A stretch of 64,000 nt of DNA from JACDER01 sp963842575 (lineage in GTDB: Bacteria; Actinomycetota; Thermoleophilia; Gaiellales; Gaiellaceae), in the NCBI GenBank assembly GCA_963842575.1, contig CAWJGS010000008.1, positions 35,884 to 99,883 of the forward strand, in the 5' to 3' direction. The position numbers were made by a program, and so were the translations under genes. The notes below the pieces were generated by a model, which saw only the letters and a list, made by a program, of their open reading frames with translations, did not search any database and was not told the origin of the DNA. Positions 1-7,754 of the stretch are shown here, in pieces. Numbering within the stretch: the first letter of the stretch is position 1; every line of letters begins with the position of its first letter.

Positions 1-1
1 C

Positions 2-397
2 TACGGGCGCCTGCTGCGCTACGTCTTCCACCGCGGGATCAACGTCAACCTGCGACTGGTGGAGCAGGGAGACGCCACGGTGTGGTTCTACGACGGCGAC
101 CGCGGCCGCTACGCCTCGCGGCTCCTCGCCGCCGCGCGCCGCGCCCGGGCCGAAAAGCGAGGTCTGTGGGGAGCGTGCAACGCGGTGTGGAACCCGTACG
201 GGCCGGCGACGACACGGCCCGAGCACGTCGGCCACACCCCGCACGGCAAGTGCGACACGGCTTACCCGACCGTCTGCATCCCGCCTCCGCCGCCCGACCT
301 GGACTGCGCGGACATCCCGTACAAGCACTTCAAGGTGCTGCCACCGGATCCGCACCACTTCGACGGCGACCACGACGGGATCGGCTGCGAGAGCTAA
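2..397 (+). CDS. Thermonuclease-like (SNase) protein with C-terminal excalibur domain, 5' truncated
   Basis: The reading frame is open from base 2 and enters from the left edge, so the N-terminus is missing. The visible part begins with YGRLLRYVF, then an RYA/GLWGAC stretch, which is the C-terminal half of the staphylococcal nuclease fold. After a proline-rich linker comes DLDCADIPY ending FDGDHDGIGCES, a typical excalibur calcium-binding domain (DxDxDGxxCE). This pairing is common in secreted Gram-positive DNA/RNA nucleases. The catalytic Asp/Arg/Glu residues of the N-terminal half cannot be checked here. A GTG at 59 is an internal codon, not the likely start. Confidence 0.8.
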   Translation, partial: YGRLLRYVFHRGINVNLRLVEQGDATVWFYDGDRGRYASRLLAAARRARAEKRGLWGACNAVWNPYGPATTRPEHVGHTPHGKCDTAYPTVCIPPPPPDLDCADIPYKHFKVLPPDPHHFDGDHDGIGCES

Positions 398-511
398 CAC
401 TTCCCTTGCATTCCGCCCGGAACCGGTGGCTACCATCGACCGCTGATTCGGCTGCCCACCGACGGGGTCACGAAGTTTGGGCGGTCGTAACTGTGGCAAT
501 CACGCATCCTT

Positions 512-1039
512 GTGCCTGCGGTCGTACTCATAGTGCTGGTCCTTCTGGGCCTGTTCGCTCCCTCTGCCGGTGCGCAGGAGGGGCAGCACAACCTCGTCCC
601 GTACGACGGGTATCTCGTCTCGTCCACGCGCTCGTACCGGCACGAGACGTGGCGCTGGCAGAAGCTAATGGGCAAGCGCCCGACGCCGGCCGGGATGGGC
701 CATCTCGACCCGAGCCACGCGTACCGGCGTTGGGTCAACCGGCTGTGGAGGGACCGCGCCGCCGCCGCACACCATAGGGCCTCCCACCCAGCCCGCTATC
801 GCGAGTGGATGTGCATCCACCGCTACGAGGGCGGGTGGCGCCTCATCGACGGGCCCTATTACGGCGGCCTGCAGATGAACATGGAGTTCCAGCAGATGTA
901 CGGCCCCGAGCTGCTCAGGAGTAAGGGGACGGCGAATCACTGGACGCCGCTCGAGCAGATCTGGGTCGCCGAGCGCGCATACCGCGAGCTTGGCTACCAG
1001 CCGTGGCCGAACACGGCCCGCATGTGCGGCCTGCTGTAG
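512..1039 (+). CDS. Secreted lysozyme-like (transglycosylase-type) protein
   Basis: 175 residues: a hydrophobic signal-like N-terminus ending ...SAGAQ, a variable basic region, then WMCIHRYEGGW, YYGGLQMN and a C-terminal HWTPLEQIWVAERAY...WPNTARMCGLL. This is the actinobacterial lysozyme-like/transglycosylase pattern related to resuscitation factors, with the glutamate of RYEG as the probable catalytic acid and two cysteines that could pair. Expected to cleave peptidoglycan outside the cell. The GTG at 512 gives a signal peptide with no basic n-region; the frame is open back to a CTG at 491, which would add an Arg, so the start is uncertain. It is followed 19 bases later by another secreted protein gene. 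Confidence 0.7.
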   Translation: MPAVVLIVLVLLGLFAPSAGAQEGQHNLVPYDGYLVSSTRSYRHETWRWQKLMGKRPTPAGMGHLDPSHAYRRWVNRLWRDRAAAAHHRASHPARYREWMCIHRYEGGWRLIDGPYYGGLQMNMEFQQMYGPELLRSKGTANHWTPLEQIWVAERAYRELGYQPWPNTARMCGLL

Positions 1040-1058
1040 TCGCGCTATAAGAGTCCCC

Positions 1059-2522
1059 ATGCTGGTCCGGATGGCTGTGCTGGTCGCCGCTGCGGGCATC
1101 GTGCTCGGGGTCTCGCCCGCTGCGCCGGCCGCCGGGAGGCCCGACCTCCACATCCGTATCGTCCGGGCGGGCCCGACCACGCTCTCGGTGAAGGGCCGCA
1201 TGTACACGACCGTTCTGCTCGAAAACCTCGGGACAGCCACCGCCGACCAGATCGTGCTCTGGATCCGCGTCCCCAACGCGCTCTCGATCCGCTCTCCCAA
1301 CGCGCACGGGGCCCTCGGAGGGTGCTTCCCGCGCGGTCACGACTGGAAATGCGAGCTGGGCGGCCTGGCGCCGGACGAGCCGCCTATTCAGGTGGAGATG
1401 GATGCGCGCGCGGTCAAAGCCGGCCCCGGGACCCTCCGGCTTGCGGTCACGGCTCATCAGCACGACGCGCATCCCGCCGACAACCGGAGAGCGATTCACG
1501 TGCTCGTGCGGCGGGCGCCCGCGCGGGCCAATCTCAGCGTCACCGCCGAGACGGCGGGAACGCCTCAGGCAGGAGTCCCTTCGCCCTTTCTCTTCCACGT
1601 CCGGAACACGGGGCCAAGCGCGGCCGAGCAGGTCATGCTCATTGTCGAGCTGAAGTCGGAAGGATGGTTCGTCGGGGCGAACTTCGTCTTCGAGTCGCCG
1701 TTCGACGACTGCGGTCCAACGGACGAGGGGCAGAAGGTGATCGTCTGTACGGTTCCGTTCGTCGCCGCTCACGGAACCGCCAGCGTCGCCCTCGAGGGCT
1801 ATCTGCGGATCGGGGACGCACGCCTCGCCATGCGCGTGAGCTCGACGACGAAGGACACTCTCCCTCGCAACAACGCCGGGAGCTTCACCGCCGCCGTCGG
1901 CCCTCCGCTCAAAACCGCCGATCTCACTCTCGTGCCCGACGTCCCTCCCCACGTGAGCGCCGAGCAGCCCGCGACCTTCAAGGTGCAGGTCACGAACCAT
2001 GGTCCGGACGAGGCGCACGATGTAGGAGCGCTTTTCGTCGTCTTGACCAAAGACACTCCCATCGCGATCGATCTGGTCTCGCTTTCGACAACGCAGGGTG
2101 AGTGCGCCGGGCTCGGTTGCGATATCGGGACCTTGGCGGCAGGCGAGACGGTCACGCTCACGCTCGTCGTGGTCTTCCACGGAACAGGCACCTTCTCCGT
2201 GGGAGGGATCACGAGCGGCCGCGACGACGTCTACGACCCCGGCCTGTACGAGGACGCGCCGCCCGCGTCGAGCAACGGCTCCAGCGAGGAAACGGTCGTC
2301 GGAAGCCCGGCTCAGGCCTTGAGCTTTTCGCGCAGCCGCTCGTTGACCACGCGGGGATTCGCCTTGCCGCGCGTCTCCTTCATGACCTGCCCGACGAGAA
2401 AGCCGAGCAGCCCCTCCTTGCCTGCGCGGTACGCGGCCGCCTGCTCCACGTTGGCGGCGAGGACCTGGTCGATCACCGGGTCGAGCTCGGATTCGTCGGC
2501 GATCAGCGTCTCGCCCAGGTAG
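1059..2522 (+). CDS. Secreted CARDB/DUF11-repeat protein, 3' end running into gatB
   Basis: The protein starts MLVRMAVLVAAAG with a signal peptide ending near AAPAAG, then three beta-sandwich repeats recognisable by phrases such as FHVRNTGPSAAEQV and VQVTNHGPDEAHDV (CARDB/DUF11-like adhesion modules). Extracellular, non-enzymatic role likely. The repeats end near 2310 (SSEETVVGSP), but no stop occurs and the frame runs 211 bases into the convergent gatB, giving a Ser/Arg-rich tail that is only antisense gatB. A TGA at 2320-2322 lies one frame away, so the natural stop is probably there and a base error or recent mutation removed it. ATG 1059 is preferred over upstream starts because it heads the signal peptide. 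Confidence 0.65.
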   Translation: MLVRMAVLVAAAGIVLGVSPAAPAAGRPDLHIRIVRAGPTTLSVKGRMYTTVLLENLGTATADQIVLWIRVPNALSIRSPNAHGALGGCFPRGHDWKCELGGLAPDEPPIQVEMDARAVKAGPGTLRLAVTAHQHDAHPADNRRAIHVLVRRAPARANLSVTAETAGTPQAGVPSPFLFHVRNTGPSAAEQVMLIVELKSEGWFVGANFVFESPFDDCGPTDEGQKVIVCTVPFVAAHGTASVALEGYLRIGDARLAMRVSSTTKDTLPRNNAGSFTAAVGPPLKTADLTLVPDVPPHVSAEQPATFKVQVTNHGPDEAHDVGALFVVLTKDTPIAIDLVSLSTTQGECAGLGCDIGTLAAGETVTLTLVVVFHGTGTFSVGGITSGRDDVYDPGLYEDAPPASSNGSSEETVVGSPAQALSFSRSRSLTTRGFALPRVSFMTCPTRKPSSPSLPARYAAACSTLAARTWSITGSSSDSSAISVSPR

Positions 2523-3712
2523 TCCTCGGCCTTGAAGCCCTCGCCGCCGCTTTCGGCCAGCGCCTTCGTGAAGGCCTCGCGCGGGATGCGGTCGCGCGCC
2601 TCGATCAGCTTGCCGAGCTCGTCGCCGTCGACCGCGGCCGGATCGACGTCCGCCGCCGCCAGCTCGTTCATCACGACGTTCGCCACCGGACGGCGGTCGC
2701 CGGGCGTCCGCTCGTAGAGCCCGTCCCGGCCGCTCGTCACGAGACCCTCGGCGAGCCCGAAGTCGAGCTCCGCCTCGAGGCGGCGAATGCGCGCGCTCGG
2801 CAGCTCGCCGAGCTCCCTTCCCGCACGCTCGACCATTTCCGCCGGCGGGTCGAGGGGGACGAGGTCGGGCTCGGGGAAGTAGCGATAGTCCTGCGCCTCC
2901 TCCTTCGAACGCAGCGGCGCCGCGTGCTCCTGCCCGGGCACGAAGTGGAGCGTCTCCTGCTCGACCTGCCCGCCCGCCTCGTAGATCCCGATTTGCCGCC
3001 CGATCTCGCGCTCGATCCCCTGCGCGGCGAAGTTGAACGAGTTGAGGTTCTTGAGCTCGGTGCGCGTGCGCAGCTCGTCCGAGCCCTCGGGCCGGACGGA
3101 GACGTTGATGTCGAAGCGCATCGAGCCCTCCTGCATCTCCGCGTCCGAGATGCCCAGCTCCCGCACGGTCTGGCGCAGCAGCTGCAGGAAGCGCTTCGTC
3201 TGCTCCGCGGAGCGAAGATCCGGCTCGGTGACGATCTCGACCAGCGGCGTGCCGGAGCGGTTGAAGTCGACGAGCGTCCGGTCCGCCCCGTGGATGCGCC
3301 CCGTGCCGCCCCCCATGTGCACGTTCTTGGCCGCGTCCTCCTCGAGGTGCGCGCGGACGATCCCGATCTCGGTGTCCCCATCGGCCCCCGGGACGAGGAA
3401 AGAACCGCTTATGCACAGAGGCTCGTCGTATTGGGAGATCTGATAGCCCTTGGGATTGTCCGGATAGAAGTAGTTCTTGCGGTGGAAGACGGCGTGATCG
3501 GCGATGTCGCAGCCGAGCGCGAGGCCGAGCTTGATCGTCCACTCGATCGCCTTCTCGTTCGGCACCGGGAGCGTCCCGGGATGCGCGAGGCAGACGGGGC
3601 AGGTCTGCGTGTTCGGCGGAGCGCCGAAGCCGACCCTGCAGCGGCAGAACATCTTCGTCTCCGTCTTGAGATGGACGTGGATCTCGCAGCCGATGACCGG
3701 CTCCCAGTTCAT
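2312..3712 (-). CDS. gatB: Asp/Glu-tRNA(Asn/Gln) amidotransferase subunit B
   Basis: 466 residues starting MNWEPVIGCEIHVHL, the family's signature N-terminus (xxVIGLEIHVQL). CRCRVGFG and QTCPVCLAHPG supply the zinc-ribbon cysteines; YFYPDNPKGYQISQYDEP and the DYRYFPEPDL segment are hallmark GatB motifs. The C-terminal YqeY-like helical domain ends GKANPRVVNERLREKLKA. Together with GatA and GatC it converts Glu-tRNA(Gln) and/or Asp-tRNA(Asn) to the amide forms. The start overlaps the gatA stop by 4 bases (ATGA), so translation is coupled. Confidence 0.96.
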   Translation of the reverse strand: MNWEPVIGCEIHVHLKTETKMFCRCRVGFGAPPNTQTCPVCLAHPGTLPVPNEKAIEWTIKLGLALGCDIADHAVFHRKNYFYPDNPKGYQISQYDEPLCISGSFLVPGADGDTEIGIVRAHLEEDAAKNVHMGGGTGRIHGADRTLVDFNRSGTPLVEIVTEPDLRSAEQTKRFLQLLRQTVRELGISDAEMQEGSMRFDINVSVRPEGSDELRTRTELKNLNSFNFAAQGIEREIGRQIGIYEAGGQVEQETLHFVPGQEHAAPLRSKEEAQDYRYFPEPDLVPLDPPAEMVERAGRELGELPSARIRRLEAELDFGLAEGLVTSGRDGLYERTPGDRRPVANVVMNELAAADVDPAAVDGDELGKLIEARDRIPREAFTKALAESGGEGFKAEDYLGETLIADESELDPVIDQVLAANVEQAAAYRAGKEGLLGFLVGQVMKETRGKANPRVVNERLREKLKA

Positions 3713-5118
3713 GCGGCCAGCCTCGGGGGGACGAAGTCGAACTCGAGCGCCTGTTCGAGCGCGTGCCCGGCGCGGAAGAGCACGTTCTCGGAGAACTGCT
3801 GCCCGATCAGCTGGAGGCCCACCGGCAGCCCCTCGGACAGGCCGCACGGAATGGACAGCCCCGGCAGCCCGGCCATGTTGGGCGGGATCGCGAGCACGTC
3901 GGAGAGGTACATCGCGAGCGGGTTTTCGGTCTTGGCGCCGAGCGGGAACGCGACCGTCGGCGACGTCGGCGAGACGAGCACGTCGAAGCGCTCGAGCGCG
4001 GCGGCGAACTCCTGCCGGATGACCGTGCGCACCTTCTGCGCCTGGGCGTAGTACGCGTCGTAGTACCCGGACGACAGGGCGTACGTGCCGAGCATGATCC
4101 GCCGCTTCGGCTCGTCCCCGAACCCGGCGTCGCGGGTCTGCTCGTACAGCTCGCGGATCCCGTCCGGCGAGACGCGCAGCCCGTAGCGGACGCCGTCGTA
4201 GCGGGCGAGGTTGGACGACGCTTCCGACGGAGCGATCAGGTAGTAGCAGGGCAGCCCGAACTCGACCGAGCGCGGGAGCACGCACTCCCCCACCTCCGCG
4301 CCGAGCTCGCGGCAGAGCTCGATCGCCGCGTTCACCGATTCGGACACGCCCGGCTCGATCCCCTCCGCCTCGTTCAGCTCCTTCGGGACGCCGACGCGCA
4401 GGCCGCGCAGGTCCTCCGCCTCGGGAATCTCGACCGGATGCGGGAGGTCGACCGTGGTGGTGTCGTTCGGGTCACGGCCGGCCACCACCGAGTAGAGGAA
4501 CGCGCAGTCGCCCACCGTCTTCGCGATCGGGCCGATCTGGTCGAGGCTGGAGGCGAAGGCGACGATGCCGTAGCGCGAGACCGTCCCGTACGTCGGGCGC
4601 AGGCCGACGACGCCGCAGAGCGCGGCGGGCTGCTTGACCGAGCCGCCGGTGTCCGAGCCGAGCGCCCATGGCGCCAGGCCGGCCGCGACGGCCGCCGCCG
4701 AGCCTCCCGAGGAGCCGCCGGGAACCCGGTCGGGATCCCAGGGATTTCGCGTCGGCCCGTACGCGGAGTTCTCGGTGGACGAGCCCATCGCGAACTCGTC
4801 CATGTTCGTCTTGCCGATCGTGCGCAGGCCGCGCGCAGCGCACCGTTCGGCGACGGTCGCGTCATAGACGGGCTTGAAGCCCTCGAGGATCTTGGAGCCG
4901 GCGGTCGTCTCGACGCCGCGCGTCGAGATCACGTCCTTGAACGCGATCGGGACCCCTTCTCCGGGCGAGTCGTCGCACACGCGCAGGAAGCAGTTCAGCT
5001 CCGGGTCGCGCTCGTCGATCGCGGCCCGGTACGCGGCGAAGATCTCGTCCGAGGAGGCCTCTCCCGTTTCGAGAAGGTCGTTGACCTCCTTCGCGGACAT
5101 CCGGAGTGTGTCGATCAT
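3709..5118 (-). CDS. gatA: Asp/Glu-tRNA(Asn/Gln) amidotransferase subunit A
   Basis: 469 residues, normal for GatA. The amidase-signature core is complete: catalytic Lys in IAFKDVI, the cis-Ser in GGSSGGSAAAVAAG and the nucleophilic Ser in GSDTGGSVKQPAALCG, followed by GLRPTYGTVSRYG. It hydrolyses glutamine (or asparagine) and passes ammonia to GatB. C-terminal NMAGLPGLSIPCG and GLQLIGQ are typical of GatA rather than other amidases. It overlaps gatC upstream and gatB downstream by 4 bases each, a tight gatCAB operon on the minus strand. Confidence 0.97.
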   Translation of the reverse strand: MIDTLRMSAKEVNDLLETGEASSDEIFAAYRAAIDERDPELNCFLRVCDDSPGEGVPIAFKDVISTRGVETTAGSKILEGFKPVYDATVAERCAARGLRTIGKTNMDEFAMGSSTENSAYGPTRNPWDPDRVPGGSSGGSAAAVAAGLAPWALGSDTGGSVKQPAALCGVVGLRPTYGTVSRYGIVAFASSLDQIGPIAKTVGDCAFLYSVVAGRDPNDTTTVDLPHPVEIPEAEDLRGLRVGVPKELNEAEGIEPGVSESVNAAIELCRELGAEVGECVLPRSVEFGLPCYYLIAPSEASSNLARYDGVRYGLRVSPDGIRELYEQTRDAGFGDEPKRRIMLGTYALSSGYYDAYYAQAQKVRTVIRQEFAAALERFDVLVSPTSPTVAFPLGAKTENPLAMYLSDVLAIPPNMAGLPGLSIPCGLSEGLPVGLQLIGQQFSENVLFRAGHALEQALEFDFVPPRLAA

Positions 5119-5396
5119 GCCGCCGGTACCCGGAAGTAGCCGTCCTCGCGGTCGGGCGCGTTTTCGAGCGCCTCCTCGAGCGGGAGCGAGGGCCGGACCT
5201 CGTCCTCGGCCCACACGTTGGAGAGGTCGAGCGGATGCGCTGTCGGCTCGACCCCGGACAGGTCGAGCTCGGAGACCTTTCCGACCGCCTCCAGGATCGC
5301 GCTCAACTGCTCCTGGAACTTCGCGATCTCGTCCTCGGTAAGCGCGAGCCGTGCGAGCCGCGCGACGTGCAGAACCTCGTCCCTCGTGATTGCCAT
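5115..5396 (-). CDS. gatC: Asp/Glu-tRNA(Asn/Gln) amidotransferase subunit C
   Basis: 93 residues starting MAITRDEVLHVARLARLALTE, the canonical GatC N-terminus, and ending LENAPDREDGYFRVPAA, the canonical C-terminus. It stabilises the GatA/GatB interface. The ATG at 5396 is chosen because a good ribosome site (GAAGGAAGG) lies just upstream; the longer frame to 5453 would add an atypical leader that overlaps a hairpin. First gene of the gatCAB operon. Confidence 0.93.
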   Translation of the reverse strand: MAITRDEVLHVARLARLALTEDEIAKFQEQLSAILEAVGKVSELDLSGVEPTAHPLDLSNVWAEDEVRPSLPLEEALENAPDREDGYFRVPAA

Positions 5397-5423
5397 CCGG
5401 CAAATCCTTCCTTCGAACTGCGA

Positions 5424-5444
5424 GAGGCCCCTTTTCGGGGCCTC
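5424..5444 (-). terminator. Hairpin between csp and gatC
   Basis: Perfect 8-bp inverted repeat GAGGCCCC / GGGGCCTC around a 5-base loop, placed after the csp stop and before gatC, both minus strand. There is no clear T-run, so it may be an intrinsic terminator of csp or a processing/attenuation hairpin. Confidence 0.5.
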
Positions 5445-5469
5445 CGCACACATTGTCTCGCGAGAGACC

Positions 5470-5670
5470 CTAGACCGGCTGGACGTTCGCCGCCTGGAGG
5501 CCCTTGGTGCCCTCCACGACGTCGAACTCGACCCGCTGGCCTTCGGTCAGAGACTTGTAGCCCTCACCGGCGATCGCGGTGAAATGGACGAACACGTCGT
5601 CCTCACCCTCGCGCTCGATGAAACCGTAGCCCTTCTCGTTCGAGAACCACTTCACGGTGCCCTGAGCCAA
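5470..5670 (-). CDS. Cold shock protein, CspA family
   Basis: 66 residues, full length for the family. RNP-1 (KGYGFIE) and RNP-2 (DVFVHF) motifs are intact in a single OB-fold domain starting GTVKWFSNEKGYGF. Binds single-stranded RNA/DNA as an RNA chaperone. A strong ribosome site (AAGGAGGG) sits ahead of the ATG with an A/T-rich spacer. Which csp paralogue this is cannot be told from sequence alone. Confidence 0.95.
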   Translation of the reverse strand: MAQGTVKWFSNEKGYGFIEREGEDDVFVHFTAIAGEGYKSLTEGQRVEFDVVEGTKGLQAANVQPV

Positions 5671-5753
5671 AAAAAACCCTCCTTGCTACAACAACGACGG
5701 CCCGGGCACCGAGCCGCCGACACTTACAGTTACCGAAATCACCATAACAGCTA

Positions 5754-6576
5754 TCAGCCGCCACGCCGGAGCCGCGCAGCGCGAACTGCGTTCTGCAGCA
5801 CCATCGCGATAGTCATCGGCCCGACGCCTCCCGGCACGGGCGTCATGTAGGCGGCGCGCTCGATCGCTCCCGCCTCGACGTCGCCGAACAGCCCCTCGTC
5901 GGTGCGGTTCATCCCGACGTCGATCACGGTCGAGCCCTCCTTGACCATGTCCGCCGAGATCAGGTGGAGGACGCCCGTAGCCGCGACGAGGATGTCGGCG
6001 TCGAGCGTCTCCCGCGCGAGGTCGGCGGTACGCGAGTGGCAGATCGTGACGGTCGCGTTCGCCTGGAGCAGGAGCTGCGCGACCGGCTTGCCGACGATGT
6101 TCGAGCGGCCGACGACGACTGCGCGCTTCCCCTCCGGGTCGATGCCGTACTCCTCGAGCAGGCGCATGATCCCGAGCGGCGTCGCTCCCACGAGGCGCGG
6201 CCGGCCGAGCGCGAGCAGCCCGGCGCTGACCGGGTGGAGGCCGTCGACGTCCTTGGCCGGGTCGACCGCCTCGATGGTCGCCGTCTCGTCCAGCTGCGGC
6301 GGAAGCGGCGACTGGACGAGCAGGCCGTCGATCTCGTCGTCGGCATTCAGCTCCGGCCACGACGGCGAGGAGCTCCTCCTGGGATATGTCCGCCGGGAGC
6401 CGCTTGTCCACCGCGGTGATGCCCGCTTCGCGCGCGGCCTTCTGCTTGAGCGTGATGTAGATGTCGGAGGCTGGGTCGTCGCCGACGAGGACGGTGGCGA
6501 GGCCCACGCCGCCGAGCCGGCGCACGTCCTCGGCCACCTGCTCGCGCACGCGTGCGGCAAGCGCCTTGCCGTCCAT
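5754..6576 (-). CDS. folD: FolD, methylene-THF dehydrogenase/cyclohydrolase (frameshifted)
   Basis: Bifunctional enzyme interconverting 5,10-methylene-, methenyl- and 10-formyl-THF. The N-terminal part starts MDGKALAARVREQ and includes the catalytic-lysine helix (YITLKQKAAREAG). After VVAG the frame shifts and continues LNADDEIDGLLVQSPLP, then DVDGLHPVSAG, the NADP motif GRSNIVGKPVAQLL and the C-terminal TPVPGGVGPMTIAM. Deleting one base at about 6353 (a CC on the plus strand) restores one frame of about 273 codons, the normal FolD length, so this is probably a sequencing error. It lies 11 bases downstream of the diiron protein gene. Confidence 0.9.
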
Positions 6577-6587
6577 GAGCGTCGCGC

Positions 6588-7406
6588 TCAAGAAGGGATG
6601 TGCACGTCGCTGACGTCGATGCCGAGCGAGGAGGCCATCTTCACGCCCTCCTCCAGATCCTGGCGCAGCCGCTCGGCGTCGCGCGACGCCATCATCCCGC
6701 CGATCCACTCGCGCGCCTTCGGTCGCCACATCACGTGCTTGGCGAAGATCGGCAGCATCTCGTTCGCCACCTTGACCAGCTGGCCGTGCACCTTCGTGCC
6801 CGACTCGTCCAGCAGCACCCGCTCGTACGCGACGCCCGAGCGGTGATGGATGCCGTCGTCGATCGTGAGCTTGTTGCACAGCTCGGCGAGGACCGTGCCG
6901 GGCGCCGAGCGCGAGATCAGCCGGAAGCGCGGGATGATCAGCCGCTCGAAGAAGACCTGCATGAGGAAGACCTTCTCCTCCAGCGAATCGAGCTCGAGGA
7001 ACATGTGCGCGAGCTGGTCGAGATACGGGTCGCGTTCGGTTGCCCCGCCGGTCTCGGCGATCAGCTTGAGCCACGCCTCGGTGTGGCGCGACTCGTCCTG
7101 CACCATCGTCGTGTAGTAGAGCTTCGCCTCGAAGTGGCGTGCGCCGTCGAGTAGCTGCGAGGCCATCTCGACGGCGAAGACGTCAGCCTGGTACTGCTGG
7201 GTGATGACCGAGCGCCAGAGGTCGAGCCGGCGCGCCTTCTTCTCCGGCGAGCCTTTCGTCGTCTCCGGGACCGGCGGGATGTCGCCCCAGGGCAGGTCCC
7301 TGACCTGCCATTCGGCCTTCTTGGCGAGGTCGTAGTAGCGGAGGACACCCTCGTGCTCGGTGCTCGGGGGCGGGGCTGCGGACTCGGGCTCGACCGTGGT
7401 CGTCAC
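6588..7406 (-). CDS. Ferritin-like / ribonucleotide reductase R2-like diiron protein
   Basis: About 272 residues, mostly helical. The candidate diiron ligands are an early Glu (FAVEMASQ), the ExxH of QDESRHTEAW, glutamates in LEEKVFLMQVFFERL, and the Glu/Asp-x-x-His of DDGIHHRSG. This spacing matches the R2-like/ferritin-like oxidoreductase superfamily rather than true RNR, since no radical tyrosine context is obvious. Substrate unknown. GTG 7406 is taken as start because upstream codons overlap the divergent gene; no clear ribosome site. Probably co-transcribed with folD. Confidence 0.7.
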   Translation of the reverse strand: MTTTVEPESAAPPPSTEHEGVLRYYDLAKKAEWQVRDLPWGDIPPVPETTKGSPEKKARRLDLWRSVITQQYQADVFAVEMASQLLDGARHFEAKLYYTTMVQDESRHTEAWLKLIAETGGATERDPYLDQLAHMFLELDSLEEKVFLMQVFFERLIIPRFRLISRSAPGTVLAELCNKLTIDDGIHHRSGVAYERVLLDESGTKVHGQLVKVANEMLPIFAKHVMWRPKAREWIGGMMASRDAERLRQDLEEGVKMASSLGIDVSDVHIPS

Positions 7407-7468
7407 GCGGAGAGTGTATTTGCGCCTTCGGCACACTTTCGCGCAGAATCGAAGCCGACGATGGATGC

Positions 7469-7744
7469 ATGGCGGTGGAGCGATCACGCTGGACCGACGA
7501 ACGGCTCGACGACCTCGCGGAGCGCGTTGTGAGGCACGACGCCGCCTCCGACAAGGTCGACGATCTGAGTCGCGTCGTCGAGGAGTTCCGCAAGGACATG
7601 ACGCAGCAGCTCGCCGAGCTTCGTCGCGACCTCGGCGGCCAGATCACCGACATGCGGCGTGAGCTGTACAGCACGCGGTGGACCGTCGTCGGGATCTGGC
7701 TCGGTCTTGCAGCGATCTTCATAGAGATAGCGCTCCGGTCGTAA
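7469..7744 (+). CDS. Small coiled-coil protein with C-terminal membrane anchor
   Basis: 91 residues. The first 65 are charged and heptad-like (LSRVVEEFRKDMTQQLAELRRDL), predicting a coiled coil; the last 22 (WTVVGIWLGLAAIFIEIAL) form one transmembrane helix. Similar small anchored coiled-coil proteins are common but without known function. It sits 10 bases upstream of the HMG-CoA reductase gene and is divergent from the diiron protein gene. Confidence 0.6.
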   Translation: MAVERSRWTDERLDDLAERVVRHDAASDKVDDLSRVVEEFRKDMTQQLAELRRDLGGQITDMRRELYSTRWTVVGIWLGLAAIFIEIALRS

Positions 7745-7754
7745 GCTCCCCCGG

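Noticed and set aside
915..3542. 875-codon minus-strand open frame
   Set aside because: Arg-rich, low-complexity product lying antisense or out of frame to gatB and the DUF11 gene; typical GC-rich shadow.
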